Assembly: GCA_964601735.1 (NCBI GenBank)
Contig: CAZROO010000002.1
Span: forward strand, 62,001-126,000
DNA from: DATAJX01 sp964601735
GTDB lineage: Bacteria > Pseudomonadota > Alphaproteobacteria > UBA2136 > UBA6156
DNA length: 64,000 nt
Reading direction: 5' to 3'
The notes beneath the pieces are model-generated. The model was given only the letters and a program-made list of their open reading frames with translations, made no database searches and had not been told where the DNA came from. The translations under genes and the position numbers were made by a program. Shown one piece after another: positions 43,277-53,627 of the stretch (position 1 is its first letter; the number at the start of each line of letters is the position of its first letter).

Positions 43277-43287
43277 ATCAAGCTGAA

Positions 43288-44171
43288 TTAACCGAGGATT
43301 TTCTTTACCGCCTCGCCCATCATAGTAGGAATGGGAACCACGGTCACGCCCGCTTCGGTCAGCGCACGTTCCTTGGCTTCGGCGGTGTCAGCCCCGCCGC
43401 TCACAATCGCCCCGGCGTGGCCCATGCGGCGGCCCTTGGGGGCGGTGCGCCCGGCAATAAAGCCCACCACTGGCTTGGTGATGCGGCTGGCGATGAAGTT
43501 AGCAGCTTCCACTTCCGCCGCGCCGCCGATTTCGCCAATCATCACGATAGCCTCGGTTTGCGGGTCGTTCTCAAACGCTTCCAGAACCGGGATATAACCG
43601 GTACCGGGAATCGGGTCGCCGCCGATGCCAACGCAGGTGCTTTGGCCCAGGCCCACTTCGGTGGTCTGGCGCACGGCTTCATACGTCAGCGTGCCGGATT
43701 TGCTGACAATGCCGATGCGGCCCTTTTTATGAATATGCGCGGGCATAATGCCGATTTTGCAGCCGCCCTTGTCGCCGGGGGTGATAATGCCCGGGCAGTT
43801 GGGGCCGATGAGGCGCATGGTGTTATTGGGGTCAAGCAAACGACGTTTTACCTTCAGCATGTCCTGCACCGGAATACCCTCGGTGATGCACACGCAAATC
43901 TTCACGCCTGCTTCCTGCGCTTCCAGAATCGCGTCGGCGGCAAACGGCGGCGGCACGTAAATCACGCTTGCCTCGGCGCCGGTCTGCACCACGGCGTCGC
44001 GCACGGTGTCGAACACCGGCAGGCCCAGATGGTTGGTGCCGCCCTTGCCCGGCGTCACGCCGCCTACATATCTGCTGCCATACTTCAGCGCGGCCTCGGT
44101 ATGGAAGGTGCCGTGCTTGCCGGTAATCCCCTGGGTAATGACCTTGGTGGTTTCAGAAATGAAAATGGCCA

Positions 44172-44172
<1 letters not shown>
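43288..44172 (-). CDS. sucD: Succinyl-CoA synthetase alpha subunit
   Basis: 294 aa, CoA-binding subunit that carries the phospho-His. The N-terminal Rossmann CoA site (GITGKHGTFHTEAAL) and the phospho-His region GHAGAIVSGG are present. Works with SucC to convert succinyl-CoA to succinate plus ATP/GTP. Its ATG shares one base with the sucC stop (TAATG). Confidence 0.98.
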
Positions 44173-45341
<1,169 letters not shown>

Positions 45342-45363
45342 CCTCTCGTCCTGTACTTAGTTC

Positions 45364-45723
45364 TTACTTCGAGGCCGGTGTAGCCGTGGGCATCGGCGGC
45401 ATGGCCGGCGGGGGCGGCGGCATCATGGCCTTTTGCATTTCCTCGGAGGTCAGCTTTTTCACCTTTTTCATGCCATCCAGGTCGCACGGCATGTTGGTGG
45501 TGGTGCCGTCGGTCTTTTTGAACTCGCACATCGAGGGCATGGCGGGCATCGGCGGCATGGCAGGCATCGACATCGACGGCATGGCCGGAGGCGTGGGCAT
45601 GTTGGGCATGGCAGGCATGGCCGGGGCAGCGCCCTTGGCGGCGGCGTCGAACTGTTCGCCGTTGGCGGCGTAGGCGGCGGGCGCCAGGGCGGCGGCCAGC
45701 ATCAGGGAGTAGGCGATACGCAT
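45364..45723 (-). CDS. Secreted Met/Pro-rich protein, possible metal binder
   Basis: 119 aa, family not recognised. Signal peptide (MRIAYSLMLAAALAPAAYA), then residues 34-65 contain ten Met in MPxMP-type steps, then Cys66 and Cys80, a Lys-rich stretch, and a second short Pro/Met run. Met-rich motifs in periplasmic proteins often bind Cu(I). It lies between mdh and sucC, 28 bp after mdh's stop and 22 bp before sucC, so it is cotranscribed with TCA genes, which is unusual. Confidence 0.75.
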   Translation of the reverse strand: MRIAYSLMLAAALAPAAYAANGEQFDAAAKGAAPAMPAMPNMPTPPAMPSMSMPAMPPMPAMPSMCEFKKTDGTTTNMPCDLDGMKKVKKLTSEEMQKAMMPPPPPAMPPMPTATPASK

Positions 45724-45751
45724 TGTGTTTTCTCCTTTATTTATAACAGGG

Positions 45752-46696
45752 TTACATTCCGAGAACGGCGAGCAGACCTTTAACCGCTTCGACGCTTTTT
45801 TTGAACATGCCCACCTCAATATCCGAGAGGGGCACTTCCAAAACCTTTTCCACGCCGCCCGCGCCGATAACCACCGGCACGCCGACATACATATTCTTTA
45901 CGCCATATTCACCCTTGAGGTAGGCCGCGCACGGCAAAATACGTTTGCTGTCGCGCAGGTAGGCCGCCGCCATGGCAATGGCGCTGGCGGCCGGGGCGTA
46001 AAACGCGCTGCCGGTCTTCAGCAGGGCGACGATTTCACCGCCGCCCTTGCGGGTGCGCTCGAAAATGGCATCCACATCGGCTTGCGAAATCATCTTCATT
46101 TTCACCAGCGATGGCAGGGGAATACCCGCCACCGTGGTGTAGTTGACCAGCGGCACCATATCGTCGCCGTGGCCGCCGAGCACGAAGGTACGGACGTCTT
46201 CGACGCTGACATTTAGCTTTTCGGCAATGAAGTGCGCACAGCGGGCGCTGTCCAGTACACCGGCCATGCCCACCACCTTGTTGGTGGCAAAGCCTGTAAC
46301 CTTCTGCATCACGGCCACCATCGCATCAAGCGGGTTGGTGATGACGATGACGAAGGCATCCGGTGCGTGCTTTTTGATGCTTTCACCCACCTTGGTGACG
46401 ATATCGGCATTGGTCTTGAGCAAATCGTCGCGGCTCATGCCCGGCTTGCGCGGCAATCCGGCGGTAACGATGCAAACGTCGGCACCCGCGATGGCGGAAT
46501 AATCGTTGCTGCCTGCAAGCTTGCCGGTGTAATCCTCAACTGCGCCGGCCTGGCAAAGGTCGAGCGCCTTACCTTGCGGCACGCCCTCGCTCACATCCAC
46601 CAGCACCACGTCACCAAGGTTCTTCTGCGCCGCCAGCAGGGCTAGCGTGCCCCCAATCTGACCGGCCCCGATAAGTGCGATTTTAGGACGCGACAT
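45752..46696 (-). CDS. mdh: Malate dehydrogenase
   Basis: 314 aa, LDH-like MDH type common in alphaproteobacteria. NAD site GAGQIGGTLA, active-site loop GLPRKPGMSRDDLL, VITNPLDAMV and catalytic His in GGHGDDMVPL. Converts malate to oxaloacetate. First gene of the mdh-sucCD series; fumC, the preceding step, lies elsewhere in the window. The ATG at 46696 fits the family. Confidence 0.98.
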   Translation of the reverse strand: MSRPKIALIGAGQIGGTLALLAAQKNLGDVVLVDVSEGVPQGKALDLCQAGAVEDYTGKLAGSNDYSAIAGADVCIVTAGLPRKPGMSRDDLLKTNADIVTKVGESIKKHAPDAFVIVITNPLDAMVAVMQKVTGFATNKVVGMAGVLDSARCAHFIAEKLNVSVEDVRTFVLGGHGDDMVPLVNYTTVAGIPLPSLVKMKMISQADVDAIFERTRKGGGEIVALLKTGSAFYAPAASAIAMAAAYLRDSKRILPCAAYLKGEYGVKNMYVGVPVVIGAGGVEKVLEVPLSDIEVGMFKKSVEAVKGLLAVLGM

Positions 46697-46767
46697 AAGA
46701 TTTATTCTTTCATTATTTAGAATGGCCGCATCATAGCCCAAACCGGCCGCTTGGCGAGGGCGCGGCT

Positions 46768-46794
46768 TAAAAAAACGGCGGCTGTGGGCCGCCA
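46768..46794 (-). terminator. Terminator after methyltransferase gene
   Basis: On the minus strand GGCGGC-CCACA-GCCGCC followed by GTTTTTTTAAG. It ends the 46801-47616 gene before mdh. Confidence 0.85.
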
Positions 46795-46800
46795 TTGGTC

Positions 46801-47616
46801 TTACTTTTTGGCTTCAATCAATAAATAGAGTCCCAAAAACGGCAGGCAGGCCTTGATGAGCGAACGCGGCCAGACCTGCTTGAGCAAGTTGAGCGCCGCG
46901 CTCTGGTGCCGCTGGCCCACGGCGCCTTCAAGCAAATCGCCGTGGTTGAGCTGGATGCTGACGGTACAGGCTTTGAACCCGGCCTGGCGGCAAAGCTGCC
47001 TGGCACCCGCAACCGTATAGGCCTTGGTTCCGGGGCTTTCGAGGTAACGGCTGTAAATCTCGCCTATGCCGGTAAACGGCTTACCCTTGAGCAGCGCATA
47101 ACGCACCCATAGCAGCAGGCCGGTGAGCGACCAGGTATGGTAAATCATCAGGCGCGCGGTACCGCCCTTCTTGAGCACGCGGTGCACCTCGACAAACGTC
47201 TTGGGCGTGTCGGGCGAGTGGTGCAGTACGCCCCAACTGTAAACGATGTCGAACGTATGACTCTTGAACGGCAGCTTCTCGGCATCCGCCACCTGAATCT
47301 TCGGCTTCAGCTTGGCCAGCCTGAGCCGGGCCTGTGTCAGCGCCACGGCGCGGGGAGTAAGGTCAACGCCATAAAGGCTCTTGGGTTTGGCCTGAGCCCA
47401 TTGCAGGTGGTCGGCCCCCATGCCGACACCGATCTCCAGCACGGTTTTGCCCTTACCCTCGTCAAAGCGGGCAAAGGGTACAATGTACGGTTCCAGCTTG
47501 TAACGCTCGCGCGCCTGGGAGTTGAGCTTTTCGGCCTCGGTGCGGCCCAGGGCATAGGCTTCTTCGCCGCAGCTGGCACGGTTCCAGAAATCGCGGACGG
47601 CAGTCTTGGTGGTCAT
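46801..47616 (-). CDS. Class I SAM-dependent methyltransferase
   Basis: 271 aa. SAM-binding motif I VLEIGVGMGADHLQWA, motif II DAEKLPFKSHTFDIVYSWGV and LHHSPDTPKTFVEVHRVLKK are typical of the UbiE/Methyltransf_11 group. A C-terminal extension of about 90 residues ends in a hydrophobic helix (FLGLYLLIEAKK), which may contact the membrane. GGAG lies 6 bp before the ATG at 47616; an in-frame start at 47655 is less likely. The substrate is unknown. Confidence 0.8.
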   Translation of the reverse strand: MTTKTAVRDFWNRASCGEEAYALGRTEAEKLNSQARERYKLEPYIVPFARFDEGKGKTVLEIGVGMGADHLQWAQAKPKSLYGVDLTPRAVALTQARLRLAKLKPKIQVADAEKLPFKSHTFDIVYSWGVLHHSPDTPKTFVEVHRVLKKGGTARLMIYHTWSLTGLLLWVRYALLKGKPFTGIGEIYSRYLESPGTKAYTVAGARQLCRQAGFKACTVSIQLNHGDLLEGAVGQRHQSAALNLLKQVWPRSLIKACLPFLGLYLLIEAKK

Positions 47617-47670
47617 GGCGTTCTCCATAGCACGGCCTTGAACGATGCTGGGCAAAAATGCCCATAACTT

Positions 47671-47702
47671 AAGAAGTAAAAGAGGCTCCTTGCGGAGCCC
47701 CC
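47671..47702 (-). terminator. Terminator of rnpB
   Basis: GGCTCC-GCAA-GGAGCC followed by TCTTTTACTTCTT on the minus strand, directly after the RNase P RNA. Confidence 0.85.
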
Positions 47703-47706
47703 TGCA

Positions 47707-48102
47707 TTGCGCACCGGTAAGCCGGGTTTTGTCTAATGAGTTTCCTCATCGAGACCACCATTCATCTGGACTACATATTACTAAGTAGCCTCAAGCCGCC
47801 GACCCGGCCGCCGCTGGCCTGTGGACGCAGGCGCGTGGACGGCCCTATTTGGCGTTGCTCCTGACGAGGGTTGCCTGTGCCCGCTTCATTACTGTTGCGG
47901 CGGTGGGCTCTTACCCCACCATTTCACCCTTACCTGTTTTGGATATTGCAGGCGGTATGGTCCAACCAGGGGTTGGCACCTATTTCTGTGGTCCTGTCTG
48001 TCACTGGTGCCCCAGTGCCCGGCAAATTAACCGGCGTCATGTCCCTTTAGGAGCCCGGACTTTCCTCGGTTCGGTTACCCGAAACGCGGTGGTCTGGTGC
48101 GC
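47707..48102 (-). ncRNA. rnpB: RNase P RNA (type A)
   Basis: Catalytic RNA that matures tRNA 5' ends, about 396 nt. On the minus strand the universal block GAGGAAAGTCCGGGCTC lies at 48067-48051, and the 3' end reads ACCCGGCTTACCGGTGCGC. The two ends pair as P1, GCGCACC (48102-48096) with GGTGCGC (47715-47709). Other conserved parts include AGTAATATGTAGTCC-type and GGGTAAGAGCCCACCG elements. A promoter and a terminator frame it. Ends are good to a few bases. Confidence 0.95.
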
Positions 48103-48107
48103 GCCTC

Positions 48108-48136
48108 TATTTAGGGCAGTCATGGTGGGCTGGCAA
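48108..48136 (-). promoter_or_regulatory. Promoter of rnpB
   Basis: TTGCCA, 17-bp spacer, TAAATA on the minus strand. The expected start falls at about 48102, exactly the 5' end of P1. Confidence 0.5.
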
Positions 48137-48187
48137 GGGCGGCGGCAAAGGCCTGCAAATACGCCAATTAAGGATTTATCCCCCAGG

Positions 48188-48196
48188 TTATCCACA
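48188..48196 (+). promoter_or_regulatory. Perfect DnaA box between rnpB and mraZ
   Basis: TTATCCACA, the strong DnaA consensus. It is single as far as I can see, so it looks like a regulatory site and not an origin. Confidence 0.5.
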
Positions 48197-48399
48197 GGCA
48201 AGACACGCGGAAAGTATAAAAAAGAGCTCTTTTTTACTTGCCTTGTCCCATTCAATCCCATAAATTCCCACCGTCGCCCAAATACAACCATGGGTGATCC
48301 AAAACGGGACCGCGGCCGATTCCTTTCTAGGTAGGTGGCGGAGAACAGGGCAGATGGGCGACACAATGCCCTGATGAGAGGGGGAGGCTGGTACTAAAG

Positions 48400-48858
48400 A
48401 TGACGGTGTTTCTGGCGAGCTACCAGAATGGGGTGGACCGTAAGGGACGCGTTTCAGTACCGGCCTCTTTTAGGAATGAAATGGCCGCTCACGCGCGCCA
48501 GGTGGTTGTGGTGTATGTAGCGCCTGAAGGAGGATATTTATATGGCTGGGCTTATGACGATTTTGTTAAACTCGCTGCGCAAATCCAGCGGTTACCGGCA
48601 CTCAGCCCCACGCGCGCGCGACTGGCGCGGGCAATTCTTGCTGCTGCTCGGCCACTGAATTTCGACGACACCGGCCGCATCGGCGTGCCGGAAGACCTGC
48701 TGAAGCAGGCAGGTATTACCGACCAGGCCCTGTTTGCCGGCCAGGGCGAATACTTCACCATCTGGAACCCCGAACGCTACACCGCCCAACAGGCCGCCGA
48801 TGCCAGCTTCTTTGAATCCGACCTGCAAGCCCTCAACGAACTGGGTGCGGCCGAATAA
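48400..48858 (+). CDS. mraZ: Transcriptional regulator MraZ
   Basis: 152 aa with two SpoVT-AbrB domains (VDRKGRVSVPASFRNEM; FDDTGRIGVPEDLLKQAGI). MraZ binds upstream of its own gene and controls the dcw cluster. GAGGGGGAGG lies about 13 bp before the ATG. The 297-bp leader from rnpB holds the DnaA box; candidate TGGG-type MraZ sites near 48335-48358 are irregularly spaced and not called. First gene of the dcw cluster. Confidence 0.95.
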   Translation: MTVFLASYQNGVDRKGRVSVPASFRNEMAAHARQVVVVYVAPEGGYLYGWAYDDFVKLAAQIQRLPALSPTRARLARAILAAARPLNFDDTGRIGVPEDLLKQAGITDQALFAGQGEYFTIWNPERYTAQQAADASFFESDLQALNELGAAE

Positions 48859-48945
48859 CCAACTTCCGGGTAACCCAAAGAACAACAAAAATAGAGGAGG
48901 GGAGGGTGCTGTAGAGCACGGAGGACTAACAGGTATGTTAAACAT

Positions 48946-49881
48946 ATGACCGATAAGGTATATAATCCCCCTATGGGATTTAATGAAAAAGGCCAAAAGG
49001 CTCACGAGCCGGCATCGGGGACAGTCCATGTCCCCGTTTTATTGAACGAGTGCCTTGAGGTGCTGCAACCGAAGCTGGGTAAAACGCTTGTCGACGGTAC
49101 GCTCGGCGGCGGCGGCCACAGTGAGGCCTTGTTGGGCAAGGGCGCCGAAGTCATTGGGCTCGACTGGGATGAGGCCGCGCTCAAGCGCGTGCACCAGCGC
49201 GTAGCCTGCGAAGTGGATGCCGGGATGATGAAGCTCATCCACAGCGGCTTTGGCGATATGGCTAAAGTCATCACCGAACCGGTGGACGGCATTCTGCTCG
49301 ACCTGGGCTTGAGCTCCGACCAGCTCGACGACCCCGAACGCGGCCTCAGTTATCACAACGACGGCCCGCTCGACATGCGCATGGACAGCCGCTTGCGCAA
49401 AACCGCCGCCGATATTCTGGCGACCACGCCCGAACGTGAGCTGGCGGATGTATTCTACAAGTATGGGCAGGAACCCAAATCCCGCGTGCTGGCCGCGGCC
49501 ATTTGCACGGCCCGCAAAGCCAGTCCTGTAAAAACTACTAAAGATTTGCTGGCGATTATCGAAAAAATCTACCCGCCCAAACCCTGGCTGCACCGCTCGC
49601 ACCCGGCGGCGCGCATCTTCCAGGCCTTGCGCATTGCCGTAAATGGCGAGCTCGAGCATCTGCAAAAGGCTCTCGCCGCCGCGCCCGGCCTGCTCAAGCC
49701 GGGTGGGCGGCTGGCTGTGATAACTTTTCAACCCGAGGAAGACCGGATGGTGAAGGCGGGCTTCCGTGCCGCGGGTGAGGGATATAAGGTTTGGAAGAAA
49801 ATTCTGCCGACCGAGGCGGAAGTAGAGAGCAACCCCCGCGCGCGCAGCGCCAAACTAAGAGTTCTAGAACGTCTGGCATGA
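48946..49881 (+). CDS. rsmH: 16S rRNA m4C1402 methyltransferase RsmH
   Basis: 311 aa. Methylates N4 of C1402 in 16S rRNA. Motifs: HVPVLLNECLEVL, VDGTLGGGGHSEALL (SAM site), LLDLGLSSDQLDDPERGLSY, DMRMD, and HPAARIFQALRIAVNGEL near the C-terminus. ATG at 48946; another at 48973 is in frame. Usual position after mraZ. A dispersed palindrome lies 27 bp after its stop. Confidence 0.96.
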   Translation: MTDKVYNPPMGFNEKGQKAHEPASGTVHVPVLLNECLEVLQPKLGKTLVDGTLGGGGHSEALLGKGAEVIGLDWDEAALKRVHQRVACEVDAGMMKLIHSGFGDMAKVITEPVDGILLDLGLSSDQLDDPERGLSYHNDGPLDMRMDSRLRKTAADILATTPERELADVFYKYGQEPKSRVLAAAICTARKASPVKTTKDLLAIIEKIYPPKPWLHRSHPAARIFQALRIAVNGELEHLQKALAAAPGLLKPGGRLAVITFQPEEDRMVKAGFRAAGEGYKVWKKILPTEAEVESNPRARSAKLRVLERLA

Positions 49882-49908
49882 AAAACAGGCTTATCCTCTC
49901 CGGGCTTC

Positions 49909-49998
49909 ATGCCAGCGAAGGCTGGCATCCACGCATCTTCTTTCGCGGAGCGAACAAGAGCGTGGCTTGCTGTAGCGCAGCGGAAGTGGCCACGCTCT
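49909..49998. repeat. Dispersed palindrome plus hairpin repeat before ftsL
   Basis: Palindrome 49909-49928 (ATGCCAGCG-AAGGCTGGCAT) is followed by GCGGAGCGAACAAGAGCGTGGCTT, in part shared with 41400-41420, and a perfect 10-bp inverted repeat AGAGCGTGGC (49957-49966) / GCCACGCTCT (49989-49998) ending 1 bp before the ftsL ATG. Confidence 0.8.
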
Positions 49999-49999
49999 A

Positions 50000-50335
50000 A
50001 TGAAAAACGGGCTCATCTGGCTGGCGGTGGTACTGAGCGTAACCGCCTTTGCCCTGATGCTGCGCCTGAAAACCGACGTGCAGACCCTGGCCCACCAGCG
50101 CAACAAGCTGGCCGATGAGCAATTCCAGATGAAGGAAACCAAGCGGGTGCTGGAGGCTGAATATGCTCATCTCAGCAACCCGTGGCGCCTGCTCAAGCTG
50201 GCGCGTACCCGCAATTACATTGAGCTCACACCCTCGATGACCGCCGAGCCGCTGGTGCCGGTGTCCGGCACTGCCGTCAGTATGGTGGTGAGTAAGTCAA
50301 CCCCGGCGCCTACCGGCCAGTGGGTGACCCAGTAG
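50000..50335 (+). CDS. ftsL: Cell division protein FtsL
   Basis: 111-aa bitopic protein of the FtsQLB complex. One membrane helix (LIWLAVVLSVTAFALMLRL) is followed by a coiled coil and the YAHLSNPWRLLKLARTRNYI segment, typical of alphaproteobacterial FtsL. The ATG follows immediately after an inverted repeat with no Shine-Dalgarno, which could dampen its translation. Conserved position rsmH-ftsL-ftsI. Confidence 0.88.
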   Translation: MKNGLIWLAVVLSVTAFALMLRLKTDVQTLAHQRNKLADEQFQMKETKRVLEAEYAHLSNPWRLLKLARTRNYIELTPSMTAEPLVPVSGTAVSMVVSKSTPAPTGQWVTQ

Positions 50336-50413
50336 GTCTTTCACCACAGGCCGGAGGTCATTTTTTTTGCGTTGATGCGGCGCGTGGCCAAATAAACTGC
50401 TAATCTGTGCCCA

Positions 50414-52237
50414 ATGTCTGGGGATTGGAGAAAACCGTTTGCGCGTCCGGGTAATGGCTCCGGCGCGGGCGATTTCTCGCGCAAGAATCCCCTCCAGCAG
50501 CGCCGGGTGAAGGTACGGGCGGCGAGAGGTTTTCGCGATCCGCTGGGCATTCCCGACGAGCCGGTATCCAATATCCAGTTCCGCGCGGTAGTGGCGCTGT
50601 TCACCATCACGCTGGCCATGCTCGGTATTGCCAGCCGCTTGGTGTACGTGGGCATGAGCCCGCCGATGGAACCACGCCCCAGCCTCCGCGCCATGCCGGT
50701 CGAGCCGCTGCGTCGCGGTAATATTTACGATCGCCACGGCACCCTGCTGGCGGCCACCATCAAGGTCTATTCGCTTTATGCCGACCCGGTGCGGATTCTC
50801 GACGTCAAGGAAGCGGTGAACAAGCTGCACACGCTGTTCCCCGACCTGCCGGCGGAGGGCCTGTTGAATGTGCTGGGCGATCGCGAGCGCCGCTTTGTCT
50901 GGATAAAACGCCGCCTTACCCCCACGCAGGCGCAGGCCGCCAACGCGCTGGGGCTGCCGGGGCTGGCTTTCCGCGAGGAATACGTGCGCGTCTACCCGCT
51001 ACAAAACGTGGCTAGCCATATTCTGGGCGCGGTGGACGTGGATAACAATGGCTTGGCCGGCGTCGAGCGCTACTACGACAACGATTTGAAAAAAGGCAAG
51101 GACATCACGCTGGCGCTCGATCTCACCGCGCAAGACCTGCTGCGCGACGGCGTGCGCGACGCGGTGTTCCAGTCGGGCTCCAAATCCGGCTGGGGCGTGG
51201 TGCTCAACGCCCGCACCGGCGAAATCATCGCCATGACCAGCCAGCCCGATTACGACCCCAACCACTTCGGCCACTCCACCGACGAAGCACGCTTCAACCG
51301 TGCCGCGCTGGCGAGTTATGAAATGGGCAGCACCTTCAAACTGTTCACGCTGGCAGAAGGGCTCGCAGACGGCGCCATCACGCCCGACACGCTCATCGAC
51401 TGCCGCTATCCGCTGCACATCGACAAGTACACCATCCGCGATTACCACGCCAAACACGCCATGCTCACGGCGCGCGAGGTGCTGCGTTACTCCAGTAACG
51501 TGGGCGCGGCGCAAATCGCCGACAAATCCGGCCCTGCCGCGCAAAAGGCCTTCCTCGACAAGCTCGGCCTGCTCAAACCGCTGTCCAATGTGGGTATTTC
51601 AGAAGTCGGGCCGGTGCGCTACCCGCGCAACTGGGGGCGGGTAGAAACCTTCACTATTGCCTTCGGCCACGGCATCATGGTCACGCCGTTGCACCTGGTG
51701 GCCGCCGTGGGCGCGCTGGTCACCGACGGCGTCTACCGCCCGCCGGTGGTGCTCAAGGGCGGCGAAAACCCCGCCACCTGGCATAAGGTGCTGGACCAAC
51801 ACACTGTCGACGAAGTCCGCGACCTGATGCGTGACGTAGTGGTCAACGGCAGCGGGCGCAGCGCCGCGGTGCCGGGCTACGACATCGGCGGCAAAACCGG
51901 TACGGCCGAAAAAATCGGCGCCCGCGGCTACGACCACAGCAAAAACGTGGTCAGCTTTGTGGCCGCGCTGCCGCTCACTCATCCCAAGTACATCACGCTC
52001 ATCATGCTCGACGAACCCAAGCACGGGTACGAAACCGGCGGTAAAAGCGCGGCCCCGGCGGTCGGTGCTTTCCTGCGCCGGTATGCGCTGGTCGATGGCA
52101 TTGCGCCGGATTTGGCCTTGCTCAAGTCCAGCAAGGAAGGCTACTTCAAAAGCCTGAGCATCCTGGTCGACCCCGAGTCCGATAACGACAGCGGTGCCAA
52201 CATGGCCCCTCCGCCTTCGGCGCCGGATGAGGACTGA
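50414..52237 (+). CDS. ftsI: Septal peptidoglycan transpeptidase FtsI (PBP3)
   Basis: 607-aa bitopic class B penicillin-binding protein. A basic N-terminus and one membrane helix (VVALFTITLAMLGIASRLVY) precede the dimerisation domain and the transpeptidase domain with Ser306 (GSTFK), Ser360-Ser-Asn362 (SSN) and K494-TG. It crosslinks septal wall with FtsW, whose gene is not in the window. The C-terminal acidic Pro tail is short. Confidence 0.96.
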   Translation: MSGDWRKPFARPGNGSGAGDFSRKNPLQQRRVKVRAARGFRDPLGIPDEPVSNIQFRAVVALFTITLAMLGIASRLVYVGMSPPMEPRPSLRAMPVEPLRRGNIYDRHGTLLAATIKVYSLYADPVRILDVKEAVNKLHTLFPDLPAEGLLNVLGDRERRFVWIKRRLTPTQAQAANALGLPGLAFREEYVRVYPLQNVASHILGAVDVDNNGLAGVERYYDNDLKKGKDITLALDLTAQDLLRDGVRDAVFQSGSKSGWGVVLNARTGEIIAMTSQPDYDPNHFGHSTDEARFNRAALASYEMGSTFKLFTLAEGLADGAITPDTLIDCRYPLHIDKYTIRDYHAKHAMLTAREVLRYSSNVGAAQIADKSGPAAQKAFLDKLGLLKPLSNVGISEVGPVRYPRNWGRVETFTIAFGHGIMVTPLHLVAAVGALVTDGVYRPPVVLKGGENPATWHKVLDQHTVDEVRDLMRDVVVNGSGRSAAVPGYDIGGKTGTAEKIGARGYDHSKNVVSFVAALPLTHPKYITLIMLDEPKHGYETGGKSAAPAVGAFLRRYALVDGIAPDLALLKSSKEGYFKSLSILVDPESDNDSGANMAPPPSAPDED

Positions 52238-52241
52238 CCGT

Positions 52242-53627
52242 ATGAATACCCTGCCGATGCTGACCGACGACACCCGCACGCTCCAAAAGGGCGAGGTCTT
52301 CGTCTGGGACGAACGCAATAAACCCGGCATCGCCGAAAAACTCTTTGCCGAAGCCAAAGCCAAAGGCGCGGCCGAAATCATCAGCAATATAAAGGCCGAG
52401 GGCGTTACCTTTAACGCCCAGCCGGGAGAGGTCCTGGCCCAGTGGGCTGCACGGCATTGGCCAAATCAACCGGCCAAAATGCTCGGCGTCACCGGCACCA
52501 GCGGCAAAACCTCGGTGGCGTGGTTTGCGCAGCAACTGGCGGCGGCCTGCGGTGTTAATGCTGCCGGCATCGGCACGCTGGGCGTGGTACGCAATAGTAA
52601 AGTCGAGGATTACACCGGCTACACCAGCCCCACCGCGCTGCAACTGCACCCGCGCCTGCAAAAACTGGCGGAAGAAAAAGTGGAAGTCTGCGCGCTCGAA
52701 GTCTCCAGCCACGCGCTCGACCTGCGCCGTGTCGAAGGCGTCCATTTCACCGCCGCGGCACTCACCAACATCACGCAGGACCACCTCGATTTCCACGGAA
52801 CCCTCGAGGCCTACGCCGCAGCCAAGTTGCGGCTGTTCAGCGAAGTGCTGCCCGAAGGCTCAACGGCGGTGCTCAACATCACGCGGCCCGAAAGCTGGCC
52901 CGCCGCCGCTATCGCCAAGCAGCGCGGGCTTCACGTTATCACCGCAGGTACTGCCAATGCCGAACTCGTGTCCGAGGTGGTTAAAGCCGATGCGCGCGGC
53001 CTGCAACTGAACCTGAAATTCGATGCCACGCCGGTGCCTGTCACCGTGCCGCTGGTCGGCGCCTTCCAGGCCGAGAATCTTGCGGTAAGTCTGGGCCTGC
53101 TGGTGGCCGCCGGGCTGGACTGGAAACAACTCGCCAAAGCGGTACAAAAGGTGGCCAGCGTCCCGGGCCGCATGGAACTCACCACCGTCAAAAACAAACC
53201 TACCGTCGTCGTCGATTACGCCCACAAGCCCGATGCGCTGCAACGCGCGCTGGAAAGCCTGCGCCCGATTACGGCGGGTAAACTCTGGGTGGTATTCGGC
53301 TGCGGCGGCAACCGCGACGCCACCAAGCGCCTGCTCATGGGTGAAATCGCCGCCAGGCTGGCAAATGAAGTCATCGTCACCGACGACAATCCGCGCAGGG
53401 AAAACGCCGCCGATATCCGCAAGGCCGTCATGGAAGGCGTCACGCGTGGCGGCGGCAAGGGCAAGGATATCGGTGATCGCCGTGAAGCTATCAACTACGC
53501 AATCGGAAAAGCCGGGCCGGACGACGTCATTCTGGTGGCAGGCAAGGGCCACGAAGAAGGCCAGATTGTCGGCAATGACGTCCTGCCGTTCGATGATCGC
53601 GTGGTGGTGAGGGAGGCATTGGCCTAA
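52242..53627 (+). CDS. murE: UDP-MurNAc-tripeptide synthetase MurE
   Basis: 461 aa. Adds the third residue to the stem peptide. P-loop GVTGTSGKTS, central HLDFHGT, and the DNPRREN motif that selects meso-diaminopimelate. The N-terminal domain is about 20 residues shorter than usual. Starts 4 bp after ftsI; its stop shares a base with the murF ATG (TAATG). Confidence 0.96.
   Translation: MNTLPMLTDDTRTLQKGEVFVWDERNKPGIAEKLFAEAKAKGAAEIISNIKAEGVTFNAQPGEVLAQWAARHWPNQPAKMLGVTGTSGKTSVAWFAQQLAAACGVNAAGIGTLGVVRNSKVEDYTGYTSPTALQLHPRLQKLAEEKVEVCALEVSSHALDLRRVEGVHFTAAALTNITQDHLDFHGTLEAYAAAKLRLFSEVLPEGSTAVLNITRPESWPAAAIAKQRGLHVITAGTANAELVSEVVKADARGLQLNLKFDATPVPVTVPLVGAFQAENLAVSLGLLVAAGLDWKQLAKAVQKVASVPGRMELTTVKNKPTVVVDYAHKPDALQRALESLRPITAGKLWVVFGCGGNRDATKRLLMGEIAARLANEVIVTDDNPRRENAADIRKAVMEGVTRGGGKGKDIGDRREAINYAIGKAGPDDVILVAGKGHEEGQIVGNDVLPFDDRVVVREALA

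Noticed and set aside
48335..48358. MraZ-binding TGGG repeats upstream of mraZ
   Set aside because: Spacing is uneven (8 bp and longer) and bases vary, so the three-repeat box is not convincing.
48938..48966. TATAAT before rsmH as a promoter
   Set aside because: Perfect -10 but poor -35, and the element is inside the rsmH coding start, so it is probably chance.
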